A stretch of 64,000 nucleotides of DNA from Dastarcus helophoroides (GCA_028583605.1 CM053329.1:4340001-4404000), one strand, 5' to 3'; numbered from the stretch's first letter, positions 46,350 to 59,131 are shown. Numbers and translations are program-made. Notes: generated by a model from the letters alone, not told the origin.

Positions 46350-47580
46350 TTAATTTTACTTTTTATCGAAAATTTTGTGGTTAAACTTGAAATTTTGGAA
46401 TTTATTACCTAAAACATTTTAGTAAAACTTCAGAATTAAAACAAATTCTCTAAATTTAAGCTTTTTTTCTCAAATTTAAGCCTAATTTTGAGAAAGAGGA
46501 TTCAATATTTCCAGAAAAAGCTTCAATAAATTTCGGGTTTAAAAACTGCTATTGATTTATTGGTACTCATTGATTTCTCTGTTTTTTTTTGTAAAGTGAC
46601 TTATTATGAGAATTTTTGGCAACTTAAACAATATTGATTAAACCAAATTAATAAGGCGTAAGTTTTATCCGAAGAATTGATAAAAATTAAACTATTATTA
46701 TTATATTTATGATATCAAAATTTTGTATTATAAGGTTCACAATAAAAATTTTCAAACTGAAAAAAAAAATTCAATTTATTAATGCAAATATGATTTTGAT
46801 AAACAAAAAAATTATATTTCAGAAATATTTTCCCAAATTAGAAAATCACAATGAAAGTGTATTAGTATTATTATTAATATTTTCGAGATTTAAAATTTCC
46901 GCACAACACGAATTTTGAATATGCCATAATGAAGATTTTGTAAAAATCAATAATAAAAATTTTCAAAATAAAAACATTAAATTTGATTGCACGTTATCGG
47001 TTCGAAGATTAATACGCCGTGAATTGTAACCAGTTTATTTCCAAACTGAACTCGGAACACTACAATGTAATTCACTTAACAGTGTTCAACTAATTAACCC
47101 ACTAACTTATGTCATTGACTAACTGACCGACTTCTGAGGGAAAAGTGACCGCCTTATATAGGTCCCGGTCCGGGTTCTAGAAGAATTTAGCAGATAATGT
47201 TTATCGTTTGCCGACATTTCTGGAGCGCTTATCTGCCGTTTGATTTATTATCGCGACCGCTTCCCCTTATCAAATTTTCTAGAAAATTCCCAACTAAACT
47301 TTATAACTAGTTTTTGTTGCAATATTTCCACCTTATTTAAATGAATATCACAATGAAAGTTTTGAAAAAAAAATGCCAAACTTTCAACATTATCAATATA
47401 ATTTCAAATTTGGAGAAAAAAATTCAAATTACGTTTTTTAAAGTATAATTCAGGTTTGCTCTGAAAGCTAAAAGTTTTAAAATAGATAAAGTAAAATTTT
47501 ACTTTTTTTATAATTTGGACCCTTTACGAAAAATTATTTTTTTTTAGATTGGACAAATTTGAGAATATTTAAATTATTGA
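46350..47580. repeat. AAATTTTGAGA-type array enclosing a solo LTR
   Basis: Weaker array units (CAAATTTAAGCC, TTTTGAGAAAGAGG, CAAATTTGGAG) lie at 46350-46984 and 47322-47580 on either side of the third solo LTR. Confidence 0.55.
46985..47321 (-). mobile_element. Solo LTR, copy 3 (337 bp)
   Basis: On the minus strand it starts TGCAACAAAAACTAG at 47321 and ends CCGATAACGTGCAATC at 46985. It shares with copies 1 and 2 AACGGCAGATAAGCGCTCCA, GTTCTAGAA, TATATAAGGCGGTCA, TTTCCCTCAGAAGTCGG and AATAAACTGGTTACAATTCACG. Flanks are ATTT and ATAT, an imperfect 4-bp duplication, so it is older or the edge is one base off. The sequence around TATA is the best conserved part across copies. Confidence 0.85.
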
Positions 47581-47589
47581 GAATAAAGC

Positions 47590-49140
47590 AAATATTCTGG
47601 ATGGGTTCGAGGTGGGTTGTCTAGAGTTTATGTCAACACTTAGGCCACCCTTTCCTGGCCCATTGTGCTATCCCCGTAATTGAAGTGTCCTAGGTCATTC
47701 ACTTCAACCAACCGACCTTGTTGAGAAACTGAAGAACGTCCCTTGGATGCGCCTCGCTCAAACTGGCCACACTAGGCCAGAAGTCCCCCAGCGTGAATCT
47801 TCTGATTGATGCTACTGACACATCAAATGCTCGACACTCTCATCTTCTTCTAAACACCTCCCCCCCAACTCGGGTCGTTTATAATTCCCATTCTGAGGAG
47901 GTTTTGTTTAATCGACAGTGACCTATCCAAATCCCTACAAGTTTTCTGAGGTTATTTTTTGAAAGTTTAAGGTATAGTTTTGCCCTTTCACTGCATGGCA
48001 TTCTAATGAATGCGTGAGTCAGTCGGCATATTTTTATTAATGCCCATTGGGCTTTGTGTTTACGATGGATTTCTTCGTTAAGTGGGGATCTTACGGTTGA
48101 TCTAACCAGGGGAAGGATTGGTTCTGGTCCAACGAATTGTCCCTCCGAACCCTTCCCCGCCAGTTTGTCAGCGCGTTCGTTTCTCGCTTTTCCAGAATGT
48201 CCTTTGATCCATATTAGATCAATTGCATTCTCCTCTGATAGACCTTCTAAAGCTAGGTAGCAGTTCTGTACCAGCACTGAGTTTGTTTTCGTATTCCTCA
48301 GAGCCTTAAGGGCTGCCTGGCTGTCCGTTTTTATTTGGACATATTTTCCTGTAATGTTCAGTTGGGTCATCTGTTCGGGGCTATTAAAAATTCCCATCCT
48401 CTCTGCTTGGAAGATTGTTGAGTATTTAGCTAACTCAATACTTACATTTAGATTCAGGTCTTCCGAGGAGATTCCTGTTCCAGTGCTCCTATTTGTTTTC
48501 GATCCATTCCTGTATATACTTACGTCTGGTATCCTTGCCTATAGTTCATCCATTTTTATGCGGTAGGATTTTGTGAAGATATATTTCACTGGTAGATGGT
48601 CCATCGGCGCACCCAAAATGGACCCCTTTTGGAGCGCCCCGTCCATTATGCGCCGCTGTATTCCACATTCCTCCTGCTCGCAAACGATGAGCGGAAGCCT
48701 GTGCCGCCCCCTCAAAAAATATATCGAGAGGTGGCGGCAAACACAAGATCGCCTCCATTGCTGCTGCTGGAGTGAAATTCATGGCTTCTATCACTGCCAG
48801 ACTGCTAGTCTCTGAAAGTGACTTAGCTTTTGCTTTATAGTGGTGCACTTTGTCTTTGACCACCAAACTATAACTCCGTAGCTTACAATTGGTCTGATGA
48901 CTGCCGTGTATAGCCAAAAGGCTATCTCAAGGGATAACCCCAAGACCTCCCGATAGCCCCACGGCTTTGCCGGAAGATTTTATAGGCTTTGTTTAATTTA
49001 TTTCCAATGTAGTACTTCCAGCTCAGTTTACTGTCAAGTTCAATACTAAGGTATTTCACTCGATTTGATAAACCAAGTTGGGTTCCCATGCGTATTAAAA
49101 ATATTTTTCCATAATCAAGATTTTGTGAAAAGGAAATCAC
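47590..49140 (-). pseudogene. I-group LINE: end of RT, RNase H and C-terminal region
   Basis: On the minus strand, from 49140 downward, VKYLSIELDSKLSWKYYIGN and AYKIFRQSRGAIGRSWG (RT thumb region) come first. YTAVIRPIVSYGVIVWWSKT follows, then MNFTPAAAMEAILCLPPPLD near 48785 and AQASAHRLRAGG. RNase H comes next: YRNGSKTNRSTGTGI at about 48510-48465, QAERMGI near 48400, TDSQAALKALRNT near 48325 and DLIWIKGHSGKARNERADKL near 48215-48155. The C-terminus has LVGIWIGHCRLN near 47915 and, past a stop, DFWPSVASLSEAHPRDVLQF near 47765. RNase H removes template RNA. Its first catalytic Asp (DGSK) is Asn, and several frameshifts and stops break the chain. The longest clean frame is 172 codons (47879-48397). 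A 3' UTR with CACAATGGGCCAGG ends near 47590. The copy is 5'-truncated. Confidence 0.86.
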
Positions 49141-49149
49141 GATAAAAAA

Positions 49150-52100
49150 TTTCTAAATAACATTAAATTAATTTACTTCACGTTAAATAATTTCGAGAAA
49201 CAAAGACTCCAAAACTTATAAATAATTTAATAGGGGATATTTTGAAAATGCAAATAAGTACATATCTAGAATATTTAAAATAAATATTAAAAAACAGTTT
49301 TAAAGTTATTTTTCTCTTGAGCCTTAAAATTGAATATAAATGAATATTAAAATTAATTTTGAAGTTTCAAATAAGTTTGGAAAGTTAAATTTTCTTTGAA
49401 ATTAATTTTAAAAAAATAAATTATTAAGCAGAGGACAAGACCAATGTTTTGTAATTTATAATAATTTTTCTCAAAAAATTCATAATGAAAAATTTTCGGG
49501 ATAAAAAATATTTTGATTATCTAAATAATTTAAGCAATATCTGATGAAATAATTTAAAATTTAAATATATTTTTACATTTAAAAAAATTTAAAATATAAA
49601 TGTTTTTATTTCATTTTCAGAAAAATTTAAAATTTAATTTTTTTGCAAATAACAAATTTATGATCATTAAAATTTGTAAATATAAAGCCAAATAAGATAA
49701 GTTAAAAAAATATTCTAATTACATATTTAATTTAAATAGCATAAACTGATAACCCCTTACTTTTTGATATTTCGAAATGGGTAGGTAATATGCGATATTT
49801 CGAATTATTGAAGCGGCAGGTCTTTCTTACTGAAAAGTAAACTTTTTGATAAAAAACATATTATATACATACATTTTTGGTTATAAAAGGCATTTTTGGT
49901 TTTTCTATTTTTAACATGTCATTTCTTAGGGACTGATTATTTATTTAAAGTTCTTAAAATCATACAACTAATAGCTTTGCTTTCTTAAAACACATTCAAA
50001 CAATTCTAGTATCATTCATTTAAACTTTAAAATTGCTATAAATCCTCTTAATAGACTATCGATTAAATTCACATTTAGAAAAATGAAATTATTTGGAAAT
50101 TCTTTAAATGATTATGCATAGATTTACTAATGAGGGAAATTTCCAGTTACAAATAAACACAATTTTAATTTCTGGATTTATAACCACAGAGAACTAGTAG
50201 TACTCAGCGTTATAACTTTCTGATTATTTACTCAGAGGTACAGCCAGAAAATTGCTAAGGAGGAGCTGCTTTGTGATTTCACTTAAATTAAATTTCGAAG
50301 TTTTCATAAAAATTTTAAATTTCGAATAAAAATCCTATTTCATAAAAAACTACGTTTTAACATAAAGTTAAAATTAAATGTCTAGCTTTGTAATGACGGA
50401 AAAAAATAGCAACATTTAAAAGAAAACTTATAATTTGTAGAAAACAAGATTTAAACAAAATTTTTAGTTTCTCTCAAAATCTCATTTCTTGAGAAACATG
50501 GAAACTTCGAAAATAAGATCAGAATTTCGACAATGAAGTCATACATTCTCGAAAAAGTTGGAATTTGACTTTATAAACGTACTTTTAAGAAAAAAGAGTA
50601 AAAAGTGAAAATTTGGAATTTTGAGAAGCAAGTAAAGGTTTTAAAAAAATATATTTTGCATTATTTTTCTCTTTGAGTTAGAAATTTTTAGTCGAAATAT
50701 CAGAAAAAAATAATAAAAACTGAAACTGAATAACTGAAAAAAAAAAATATCATTTCTTTAAAAGGCCGAAAACTCAAGTTTAAAATAGAAAACTTATATG
50801 TCAAAAAGAAGAGGAATTAAAAAAACGGAAATTTCATGGATTTTAATTTTAAACTAAAAATTTAACAAAAGAGAAAATTCAGCATTATAACATTTATAAT
50901 TTTTTTGAAATTCGTAGTTTTTACTTCAAATTTTTAATTTATTTGAATTTCGAACTTAAAATCGGATTTCCAAAAAAGATCACATTTTAAGATGAAAGTC
51001 AAAACGTATCGGAAAATATTCGGATTTAAAAAGACTGAATATTTCAAGAAAAAAGTAAAATATTGCTAATGCAAGGTTAAAGTTGTTTTTAAATAAGTGT
51101 TTCGATTTAACGGAATTTGCAAAAAAGACAAATTTTTGAATAATTTTGAGAAAAGGTCGAAATATTTTAAAAAGTCAAAATTTTCTCGAAGCGGTTTTAT
51201 ACTTACAATTCGTTCAAAATTTAAGAAACTTGCCATTCCGAAAAAGGTTACAATTTTAGAAAGGTCGAAATTTAGCAAATAAGTCAAATTTTTGAAAAAA
51301 GGCGAAATTGTGAAAGGGTTGAAATTTTTAAAATAGGTCAAAATTTAAAACTCGAAATTTTCAAATTGGATCGAAATATTCAAATAAGACGAAATGTTGA
51401 AAAATGACAAATTTTTCTATCAAAATTGAAAATCAAATTTTTTTTAGTCACTTCCAGAACATCTAAATTATAAGAAAAATTCAAAATCTTCATAAAAGAT
51501 AAAATTTTAAAAGAGAAGTGGATTTTCTAAAAAAAAAAATATCAATACAAATTAATGTTTATTTATTTTATTTAACATTTCTGCGACCCAGGAAATATTT
51601 TCTGAAATTTGACTACGTGATATCTAAATATTTTATAACGTCACTTCATGAAAGTTGACAAAAAATAGGTTGGTTTATTTTTCATAAAATAAATAAATTA
51701 AATGAAATAGAACATCAAAATTAGACATAAATAATTTTTTAAATAAATTATCAAAATATAAAAAAAGCTTTACAACCTTCTTTCAACATTTTTTATATAT
51801 ATTTTTACATTTTCCTTATTTGTTTAAAAAATTTTCAAGTTCATACTAAAAATAAAATCCAAAATCCAGAAAGAAACTCGGAATTTGTAAAAAATGTTGA
51901 ATTTCGGAGTTCCATAATTTTAAATTTAAATGGATTTCGAAGAAGTTGATATCTCCTTCTCGCATTTGCAATAAAAGGGAAAATTATGAATATTTTTGAG
52001 AAAAGGTCGAAATATTTTAAAAAGTTACAATTTTCTCTAATTATACTTACAATTCGTTCAAAATTTGAAAAACTCGCCATTCCAAAAAAAGTCAAAATTT

Positions 52101-54180
52101 AGCAAATAAGTCAAATTTTAAAAAAAAGTTGAAATTGTGAAAGTTGAAATTTTTAAAATAGGTCAAAATTTAAAACTCGAAATTTTCAAAATGGATCGAA
52201 ATATTCAAATAAGTCGAAATGTTGAAAAATGACAAATTTTTCTATAAAAATTGAAAATAACCTTTTTGTAGTCACTTCCAGAACATCTAAATTTTTAGAA
52301 AAATTGAAATCTTGATAAAAGATAAAATTTTAAAAGAGAAGTTGATTTTCTAAAAAAATATCAATACAAATTAATGTTTATTTATTTTATTTAACATTTC
52401 TGCGACCCAGGAAATATTAGAAACATTTTTTTAAATATGATTACGTGGTATCTAAATTTTTTAAAACGTCACCTCATGACAGCTGACAAAAAATAGGTTG
52501 GTTCATTTTACATAAAATAAGTAAATAAAATGAAATAGAGGACCAAAATTAACATGAAATTTTTTTAAAATAAATTATAAAAATATAAAAAAGTTCTACA
52601 ACCTCCTTTCAACATTTTTTATATTTTTTTTACATTTTCCTGATTTATTTAAAAAAATGTTCACGTTCATACTGAAAAGGAAAACCAAAATCCAGAAAGA
52701 AACTCGGAATTTGTAGAAAATGTTGAATTTCGGAGTTCAATAATTTTAAGTTTAAATGTTGGATTTCGAAGAAGTTGATGTCTCCAGAAAAATTTTAAAT
52801 ATCTACTGTTTTTGTAAAAATTTCGAGATTCAAACTTTAAAGTCGAAAAGAGAAATATGTAAAAAAAATAAATTATTTTGAAAATGTTCTGTATTATTTT
52901 TTTCCAGAAAATTTTCTTATAATTCTGATATTTATAAAAACTCAATATTTCGATTTCAAACTCGAAATTTTAACTTTAAACCCGAAAATATTCAACCTTT
53001 AAAGTCAAATTTTCCATTTTTTCCCGAAATTTTATAGTTCTCTTCAAATTTGAAATTTTTCGTGATCAGAATTTCAGGATGAAAGTTAAAATTTCGAGAT
53101 TATATACAAAGTTCCCAGATTAAAGGCTTTAATATAAATAGTGTCTTCTTCTTTAATTCGTAAACTACTTAGTCTTTTTACTTTTGACGTAATGAATTTC
53201 TAATTTTGAACAAGATGTTCAGGAAGTCAAAAGGAAGAAGGAAAAAAGATTTAAAGCCTTAATTTCGAAATTTTACCTCTCGGAATGTACATTATCTAAA
53301 ATTTCTATTTATTTCAGGCATATTGTTAGAAGATTACTTTTCTTTTAAAATCTCCAGCATTTTTATTTAAAATTTAAAACATTTGAGATTACACTTAAAA
53401 TTTGGAAATTTGAATCAAAACTGATTTTTTAAATGTTTTCGATTTCATTCTTCACAACTAAAGATAAAAGTTATTTTATTAACTAACCTTAACCTTAAAC
53501 TTTCCACTTTTTTGCACATATTTCAAATATTTCTCCATATTTCTAAGACATATCATTGTTATAGTAAAGATAATTTCAAGGTTATAGTGAAAATTGGAAA
53601 CTAAATCTAAAAAGTAATTTGTTTAAACTAGACATGTTGACTTTACCTCGAAATTGAAAGTCAAAATTCTCGAACAATTTAAAATTTCTAGCTTTAGGTC
53701 TAAATTATAAGAAAAACTTTTCAATTTCGATTCTCTTCCAAATAAAAGAGTAGAAAATTAACAAAAATCTTTTGAAGATTTACAGAATTTATTTTCAAAA
53801 TGTCCTTCATTTTCGGAACCAGATACGACATTTTTAAAGCAGTTTACGAAAAAAGGTTTTAGACACTATGATATCCGAAAAACCGTCGATATTAATTAAA
53901 TTTAAAAATTTCTAGAGAAAACTGCAAAATTTCTAGAAAAAACTAACAAATAAACTCAAGATTTATTCTTTTTCATTTTGAATTTTAATTAACTTGACAG
54001 AAATACAGTCAATTCATTTTAGCTTCATTGGTTTGAAAATAAAGCGAAAATTTGGAAAAGAAAATTTCAGAATTTTAGGTTGCAGAAAAATGTTCAAATA
54101 TCAGGTTTACTATAGAAATTTGGATTTTAATAGTGAAATTTCGGCTTTAAATTGAAATATTAGACTTAGCAAAAAATACC
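49150..54180. repeat. Five-kilobase AAATTTCGA-type array
   Basis: From about 50240 the plus strand is A-rich with GTCGAAATATTTTAAAAAG, GGTCAAAATTTAAAACTCG and AATAAGTCGAAATGTTG. From about 52900 it is T-rich (AAACCCGAAAATATTC, CATTTTTTCCCGAAATTT), so polarity turns over once more. 49150-50240 is a weaker AT-rich lead-in. Frames of up to 92 codons on both strands are repeat by-products. A tandem duplication is embedded at 51111-52785. Confidence 0.72.
51111..52785. repeat. Tandem duplication of an approximately 850-bp array segment
   Basis: 51111-51957 recurs at 51964-52785. Landmarks found in both are GAGAAAAGGTCGAAATATTT (51147 and 51997), CTTACAATTCGTTCAAAATT, AACTCGAAATTTTCAAA, CACTTCCAGAACATCTAAAT, AACATTTCTGCGACCCAGGA (near 51585 and 52394), AAAAATAGGTTGGTT and GAAAGAAACTCGGAATTTGT (51869 and 52695). 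Offsets drop from 850 to about 810-826 through small deletions. The CTGCGACCCAGG part is ordinary sequence carried along inside the array. Confidence 0.85.
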
Positions 54181-54184
54181 AATT

Positions 54185-55735
54185 AACTTTCTGTAATGAA
54201 ACAGTGAAAACTGTTATAAATGAATAAATGCATTTACAACTAACAATGATTGACTGGTTTCGGTCAACTTCGACCTCATCATTGCGGTCGCTGTAGACAT
54301 TTCGAACTTACATTAGCTAGCCACACAAATACTCAAGAAATCTAAATCCCATTGGCTCATTTGAACCTGAATTTGGTCTGTATCTTACTTTACCAATTAT
54401 TTTTGTATTAGCTTCAAACAGAGAGTTTCAAACAACAGTCCTGGAAATGTCCTATGTACATATTTTCTCATTCTGCATTTATTTTGTGTAGAGAAAGTCC
54501 CAAGTTTGTTTAAACCACATGGTGCCGTAAGCCCTGCAACCCTTTAATACTTGCATTATAACCAAGATTTTCATCTTAATACCGAATACATATTAGAAGA
54601 AAAATTACAAATAAACTTGGAAAAATTAAAAATATCCGTATGTGACTGGCCTGATAAATGACCACAAATTCACAATCGGAGGAGTCTAGTATCTCTAGAC
54701 TACTTGGGCAATATTTACAGTTAATAATTTAGTCATCTGCCTTTACTAAATACTTGTGCCCCTAAAAATATACTTTAAAATGAAAAAAATCGATGAACGT
54801 CCTTCCTATATTTTCTGTGTTGCAGATAAATCAGATATCACTGTTGATTTAATATCTCAATTATTAGATTACTATATAACGTATCAGAAATGTCACGCAA
54901 AGTGAAGTATCCACACTTCAAACTCCTGCCGCATTCCAACAAGGTATTATTTTTTAGGGCGGTCAATCGCCTACTATCCAGACTCACTCGAAATGTAACA
55001 TCATTTGCAGCGTGAAAAAATTTGAATGGGTTGAAGTTCTAATTTGACAAAAGTTCGAGAGCCGTGTGTAAAGCACTTTAATTGGTTTTCGTCATTACCT
55101 GATATTAAAAATTAATCGCTTTTTTGAAAATCAGATAGTAATTAGAAGGATTTTTATATTTAAATACATAGAACACCGTTGTGTTGAGCTCTATATTAGA
55201 TTTGAAACATTAAATGATATGAAGGGAGCTTACAAAACAAAACAGAAGCTTCTGCGGTTGTTTCATTTGGGAATAATAAAATTCTGAAAATGAAAATGTT
55301 TTAAGCCTTGCAGCGCTAAATGTGCCAGTAATTTAAAGCCCATTAAATAAAAATACATGCATAAACTTTTGTGAAGGAGATTTAGAGAATACTTCGGCTG
55401 CTCCGCGTTAATTAAACTCTTATAAATTATTTGCAGAACTTTTTTAAAGCTAATACGGCGACCGAATGTGTGCTAGCAGTAAAAAGGTGCAATTTTTCAT
55501 GTTGGGAGATAATTCAACTTTTCTTTGCGCTAGAGCCAGCTGCGCTTTGAAATAGTTTACTGGAGGTGTCATGGAATTATGCAATCCATCTCCAACAAAT
55601 CATATTCGTAGTTGAATGAAAACAAAAAAATGATTATTTCTAGTTTCATATAAACCAAATCAAATATACTAATTGTCCCAGTGATAATGTCATTAATGTT
55701 AGGGGGAAAATAGGAAAAGTGAGTATGATACGAAT
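54185..55735. other. No gene seen; hairpin-element motif near 54240-54300
   Basis: TGACTGGTTTCGGTCAACTT then CGACCTCATCATTGCGGTCG resembles the GGTTTCGGTC..CTCATCA motif of dispersed insect hairpin elements, probably an old fragment. The rest, to 55735, is unique AT-rich DNA without supported coding. Confidence 0.4.
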
Positions 55736-55737
55736 AC

Positions 55738-56110
55738 GTGATTAAACATTTTTTTAAAGTATATTTACGTAAAAAAAATATTTTAAAATTGTCATTTAAA
55801 CTCCTTTTCGAGTTGTCCATTGATTACGAAGACAAAATTAAAATTTTGGGTTTAAAGTTGACAATAAAAAACCGAGTTTTCTATTATACAGTTTACACTC
55901 ACAAGATTAAGACTGATTTTTCAAAGGAAGTCACAATTTTAGACAAAGCAGAAATTTGGAGTTTAAAATGATGTGGAGTAAAAATCAAGTGCCGGGAGAA
56001 ATTGAATACTAAATTTAGAAAACATCTTTAAAGTTGAAACAAAAGATCTCGAATTAATTATCAAAACTTCGAAAAAAACGAATTTTTAAGTCTATTAATA
56101 AAAAAATATT
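55738..56110 (+). repeat. Short AAATTTTGG-type array piece
   Basis: Units such as ACAAAATTAAAATTTTGGG, AGTCACAATTTTAGAC and AACTTCGAAAAAAACG. The 77-codon frame at 55738-55971 lies in this material and is not a gene. Another weak array piece is at 56880-57480. Confidence 0.5.
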
Positions 56111-56159
56111 GTCCCCCTGCAACTAGCAAAGATTTGAAAACACACAAGAGCAAGTGTTG

Positions 56160-56212
56160 TGTTTTTTAACCTTTCTTGTTTTCAAGGGACGCCAAATATT
56201 CGTTTCAGCTAC
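56160..56212 (+). mobile_element. Remnant of the foldback element arm
   Basis: GTGTTTTTTAACCTTTCTTG then TTTTCAAGGGACGCCAAATA matches the right arm of the foldback element at 40765-40815 (GTGTTTTTTAATGTTTCTTG..TTTCAGGGAACAAGATTTGT), with several changes. It directly precedes the transposase relic below. Confidence 0.6.
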
Positions 56213-56219
56213 TCCCATT

Positions 56220-56770
56220 CGTTTCATAATTTACAATTCCTTACTGATGAATTATCACTTCTTTTAGAAGTTTTATTTTATCGAGAAGGGATATGTGGTT
56301 TGAAATGGACGGCGTACCATCACATTTTGGGATACATGTTCGAAATTTTTTCAGCAACAATTATCTACAATGGATTGGTTGGGGGGATCCTGTCCATAAC
56401 TCTCTAGACTTTTATTTCTGGGGATATATGAAAAATTTAGTTTACAGTAAAGTTTCAAACACAAAAGAAGAATTAATGGAACGTATTCAGCAATCTGCTC
56501 AACAAATTCGGAAAAATAGACTTCAAATAAGAAGTGCCACTTTATCCATTGGATTACGCACACAGGCCTGTATTCAACAAGGAGGATGGCATTTAAAAAA
56601 CTTAATTCATTTAGAATTTTTAAATAATAAATTCAGTTATTATTTGAATAATTTTTTTAAACAAAAGAAGATCGACCTATAACTTTTATGTGTTTTTAGT
56701 CTTAGAATAAAGTCTAGTTAATGCTCCCAAAATTTGAACAGAACCATAAGGAGCACCCTGTATATTTTTT
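56220..56770 (+). pseudogene. Mariner-like DDE transposase, C-terminal half
   Basis: FHNLQFLTDELSLLLEVLFY at 56222-56280 is followed, one frame over, by MWFEMDGVPSHFGIHVRNFF, IGWGDPVHNSLDFYFWGYMK and NLVYSKVSNTKEELMERIQQ (56293-56500), then TQACIQQGGWHLKNLI. The pattern MWFQHDGAP-HF..VR-FL..WIGRGGP..SPDL-PLDF-LWG..K-LVY is a mariner-related family frequent in insect genomes. The catalytic Asp in MDGVPSHF is present, and the second acidic position lies in NSLDFYFWG. There is a frameshift before MWF and no N-terminus. AGCACCCTGTATA at 56751-56763 is probably the right end (TACAGGGTGCT on the minus strand), matching the TACAGGG ends near 59-64 kb. Confidence 0.78.
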
Positions 56771-57484
56771 AAGTTATGGGCAATTGAACCATTCCATCAA
56801 GTAAATATTAATTAATTGTTACCTTCCATGTAATTGGAAAACAAATTATAAATACTTAAAACCTTTTTCGAAATTCCCACAAAATAAGTGGATCTTTCGT
56901 GGCTAGTAAGCAAATTTTGAAAAATACTCGATATTTTTAAATAAAAACCAAAATTTTTGCTAACTTGAAAATTTTAACAAAAACCAAAATTTTGAAAAAA
57001 AAACAATTTTCGAGAGCATACTTGCAATTCCCAAAATAAAAATTATTAAAAACATATTCAAGATGAAACTTATTTTGAGGAAAAAACTTAGGAAAATATA
57101 TCTTATAAGAGATCAACTATAGATTTCGGAATTTGAATTTTATTCACAATGTAATAATTAAATTTTCTTGATTCGAAAATCCTTTAAGATTAAGACAAAA
57201 AACAATTGATTTTGAAAACATCGCTCTTCACTCAACCGCTTAAAAAAATTAAAATAATTTAAAAATCTCCTATGTGAAAATCCCAATATACTATAATTTT
57301 TTAATTAACAGAAGAGATAGTCATTTTTGTTAAAATTTATCCTAAAAACACTGTAGACAAAAAATAAAAAACCGTAGACAAGATTTATTAGTGTGTTTAC
57401 CAAAATCAAATAAGCATCTAATTTTTGATCTAGAACGAAGAAAAACACATTTTTAAGTTAGCCCAAATACCGAACAAGGCTTTT

Positions 57485-59125
57485 TAGTTCGACTTTAAGT
57501 AAATGCAAATTTTATATGATTTTCTCATTCTTTTTTCAACTTTTAAAACATCAATATCTTACAAACTATCACTATTACAAAAAAATATGCACATTTCAGT
57601 AAACCAATTCTTAGCACAGCCGAGTTCGACTGAAGAAATAGGGAGACTAAAAAATGCCCAAGAAAATAATTTCTACATTTTAGTCAAAGTTTCATCAAAT
57701 TCGATTTTCATTTGCAAGATTAGCCCAAACAAATAGACAGTTATACAAACAGAAGTTCTAAAAACCTCGCTATGAGTTTCTGTAACATGTAAAAAGCTAA
57801 TAATTTTGAAATTTAGATCGACACTTTTATTTTATTGATATTATGAAAGATAGTGTGACAGTTACTTCGGTAGTTATTTTTACCTAGTTGTTGAAAATTG
57901 GGTCAGTTATCTAGAAAAACTTTTTTAAATTGATGGAATCTCATTAGTAGGAGAAATTGATCTGTTGGGGTGCTTTTTCGTCGACAGTAATATTTTTCCG
58001 TTTAGAGACGTTTCTGCAAATTATATGTATTTTCCGGCTGAGCCAACATTGATATTGCGTGAGAGTGAGGTCGCACGTTGAAGGGGTCACAAGACCGATT
58101 TATATCAACATCATTCCACCACACACGTATAATACTTTTATAAACGTTGTTCCCTACCTTCTTTACTTATCGCGACGAGCATTCTACATTATTACATCAG
58201 AACCCCGACAAATACCATTCGCCTTAATCTTCTCATACTTGTCATACAACATTTCATTTAAGCGAACTCTATCATTAGTGTCTCTTGCATATTGTCCTTT
58301 TGTAATACAATGTAAACTGCTTTGGCTTGTAAATGCCTCGCATATTATGCGCAGATCTTGTGGTTAACTCATTTTATTCATCTGATTACGACATTGCAGG
58401 GAGTCGGCATTTTTTATTAATCAGATCCGAAATACTGTGGGTCGCTTTATATTCACCGAGCAATGTAGTCAATTTACTTTCATCGCAAAGGTTGAATATT
58501 CATTCAATATCATAAAGCATGCTCTCCTGTCTTACTATTTCTAAAATATTTGACTTGATTATAAATAACAATACGCCAAAGCGATGATTTCAGAAACTGC
58601 TAACTGAACGAAAAGAAGACAAAAATTTGGCACTCATGAGATTGCCGACAGAAGTGAAAACTTAAAACTATGTGTGGTTCGAATCCACACTAATCACAAA
58701 GTGACCTACCTTTTCATGTTTGTGGTTTGGATGCTTGTAATGGTGTGGAAACGAATTTAATATTTATTGTTAACGACATATACTTATACACTCTTTTTAT
58801 TTATTACATGCAATTAGATAATGCTCAACATCTTATTAGTACTGTCATCTCTGAAGCATAGACATTTAGCATTTTATTTTTGATACCAGCAAAGGATGAA
58901 AATGTGAATTTTGTTATTTACGCTTATTGACACATGACACATTTTGTCAAATTGTTTTGAAATGCTTATTATCTATTTTTTTTATTTTTCAAACCTTGGT
59001 TTTCTTTTAGTGGTTTAAATTGGTAGGAAAAATATACTGTACAACTTAAGCGGATTGTCCGTACCGTACTCGGACAAGACTTCGTTCTCGTTGCTGCATA
59101 AACTAATGCAGTACTAATTGATCAC
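57485..59125. other. No gene seen; tRNA-like B box near 58672-58690
   Basis: GGTTCGAATCC at 58676-58686 is a perfect B-box, inside the 6-bp stem GTGTGG/CCACAC. But no acceptor stem or D arm can be drawn around it, so it is a relic at best. Frames at 57503-57736, 58059-58367 and 58333-58515 show no motif. Confidence 0.4.
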
Positions 59126-59131
59126 TGTATG

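Noticed and set aside
51066..52945. Minus-strand frames sharing FNPFTISPF with the frame at 6084-6311
   Set aside because: The shared peptide comes from copied array DNA. The frames are not conserved in length or start, so I read it as repeat homology and not as a protein family.
58629..58692. Possible tRNA gene around GGTTCGAATCC
   Set aside because: The T arm is good, but no acceptor, D or anticodon arm can be formed at the right spacing.
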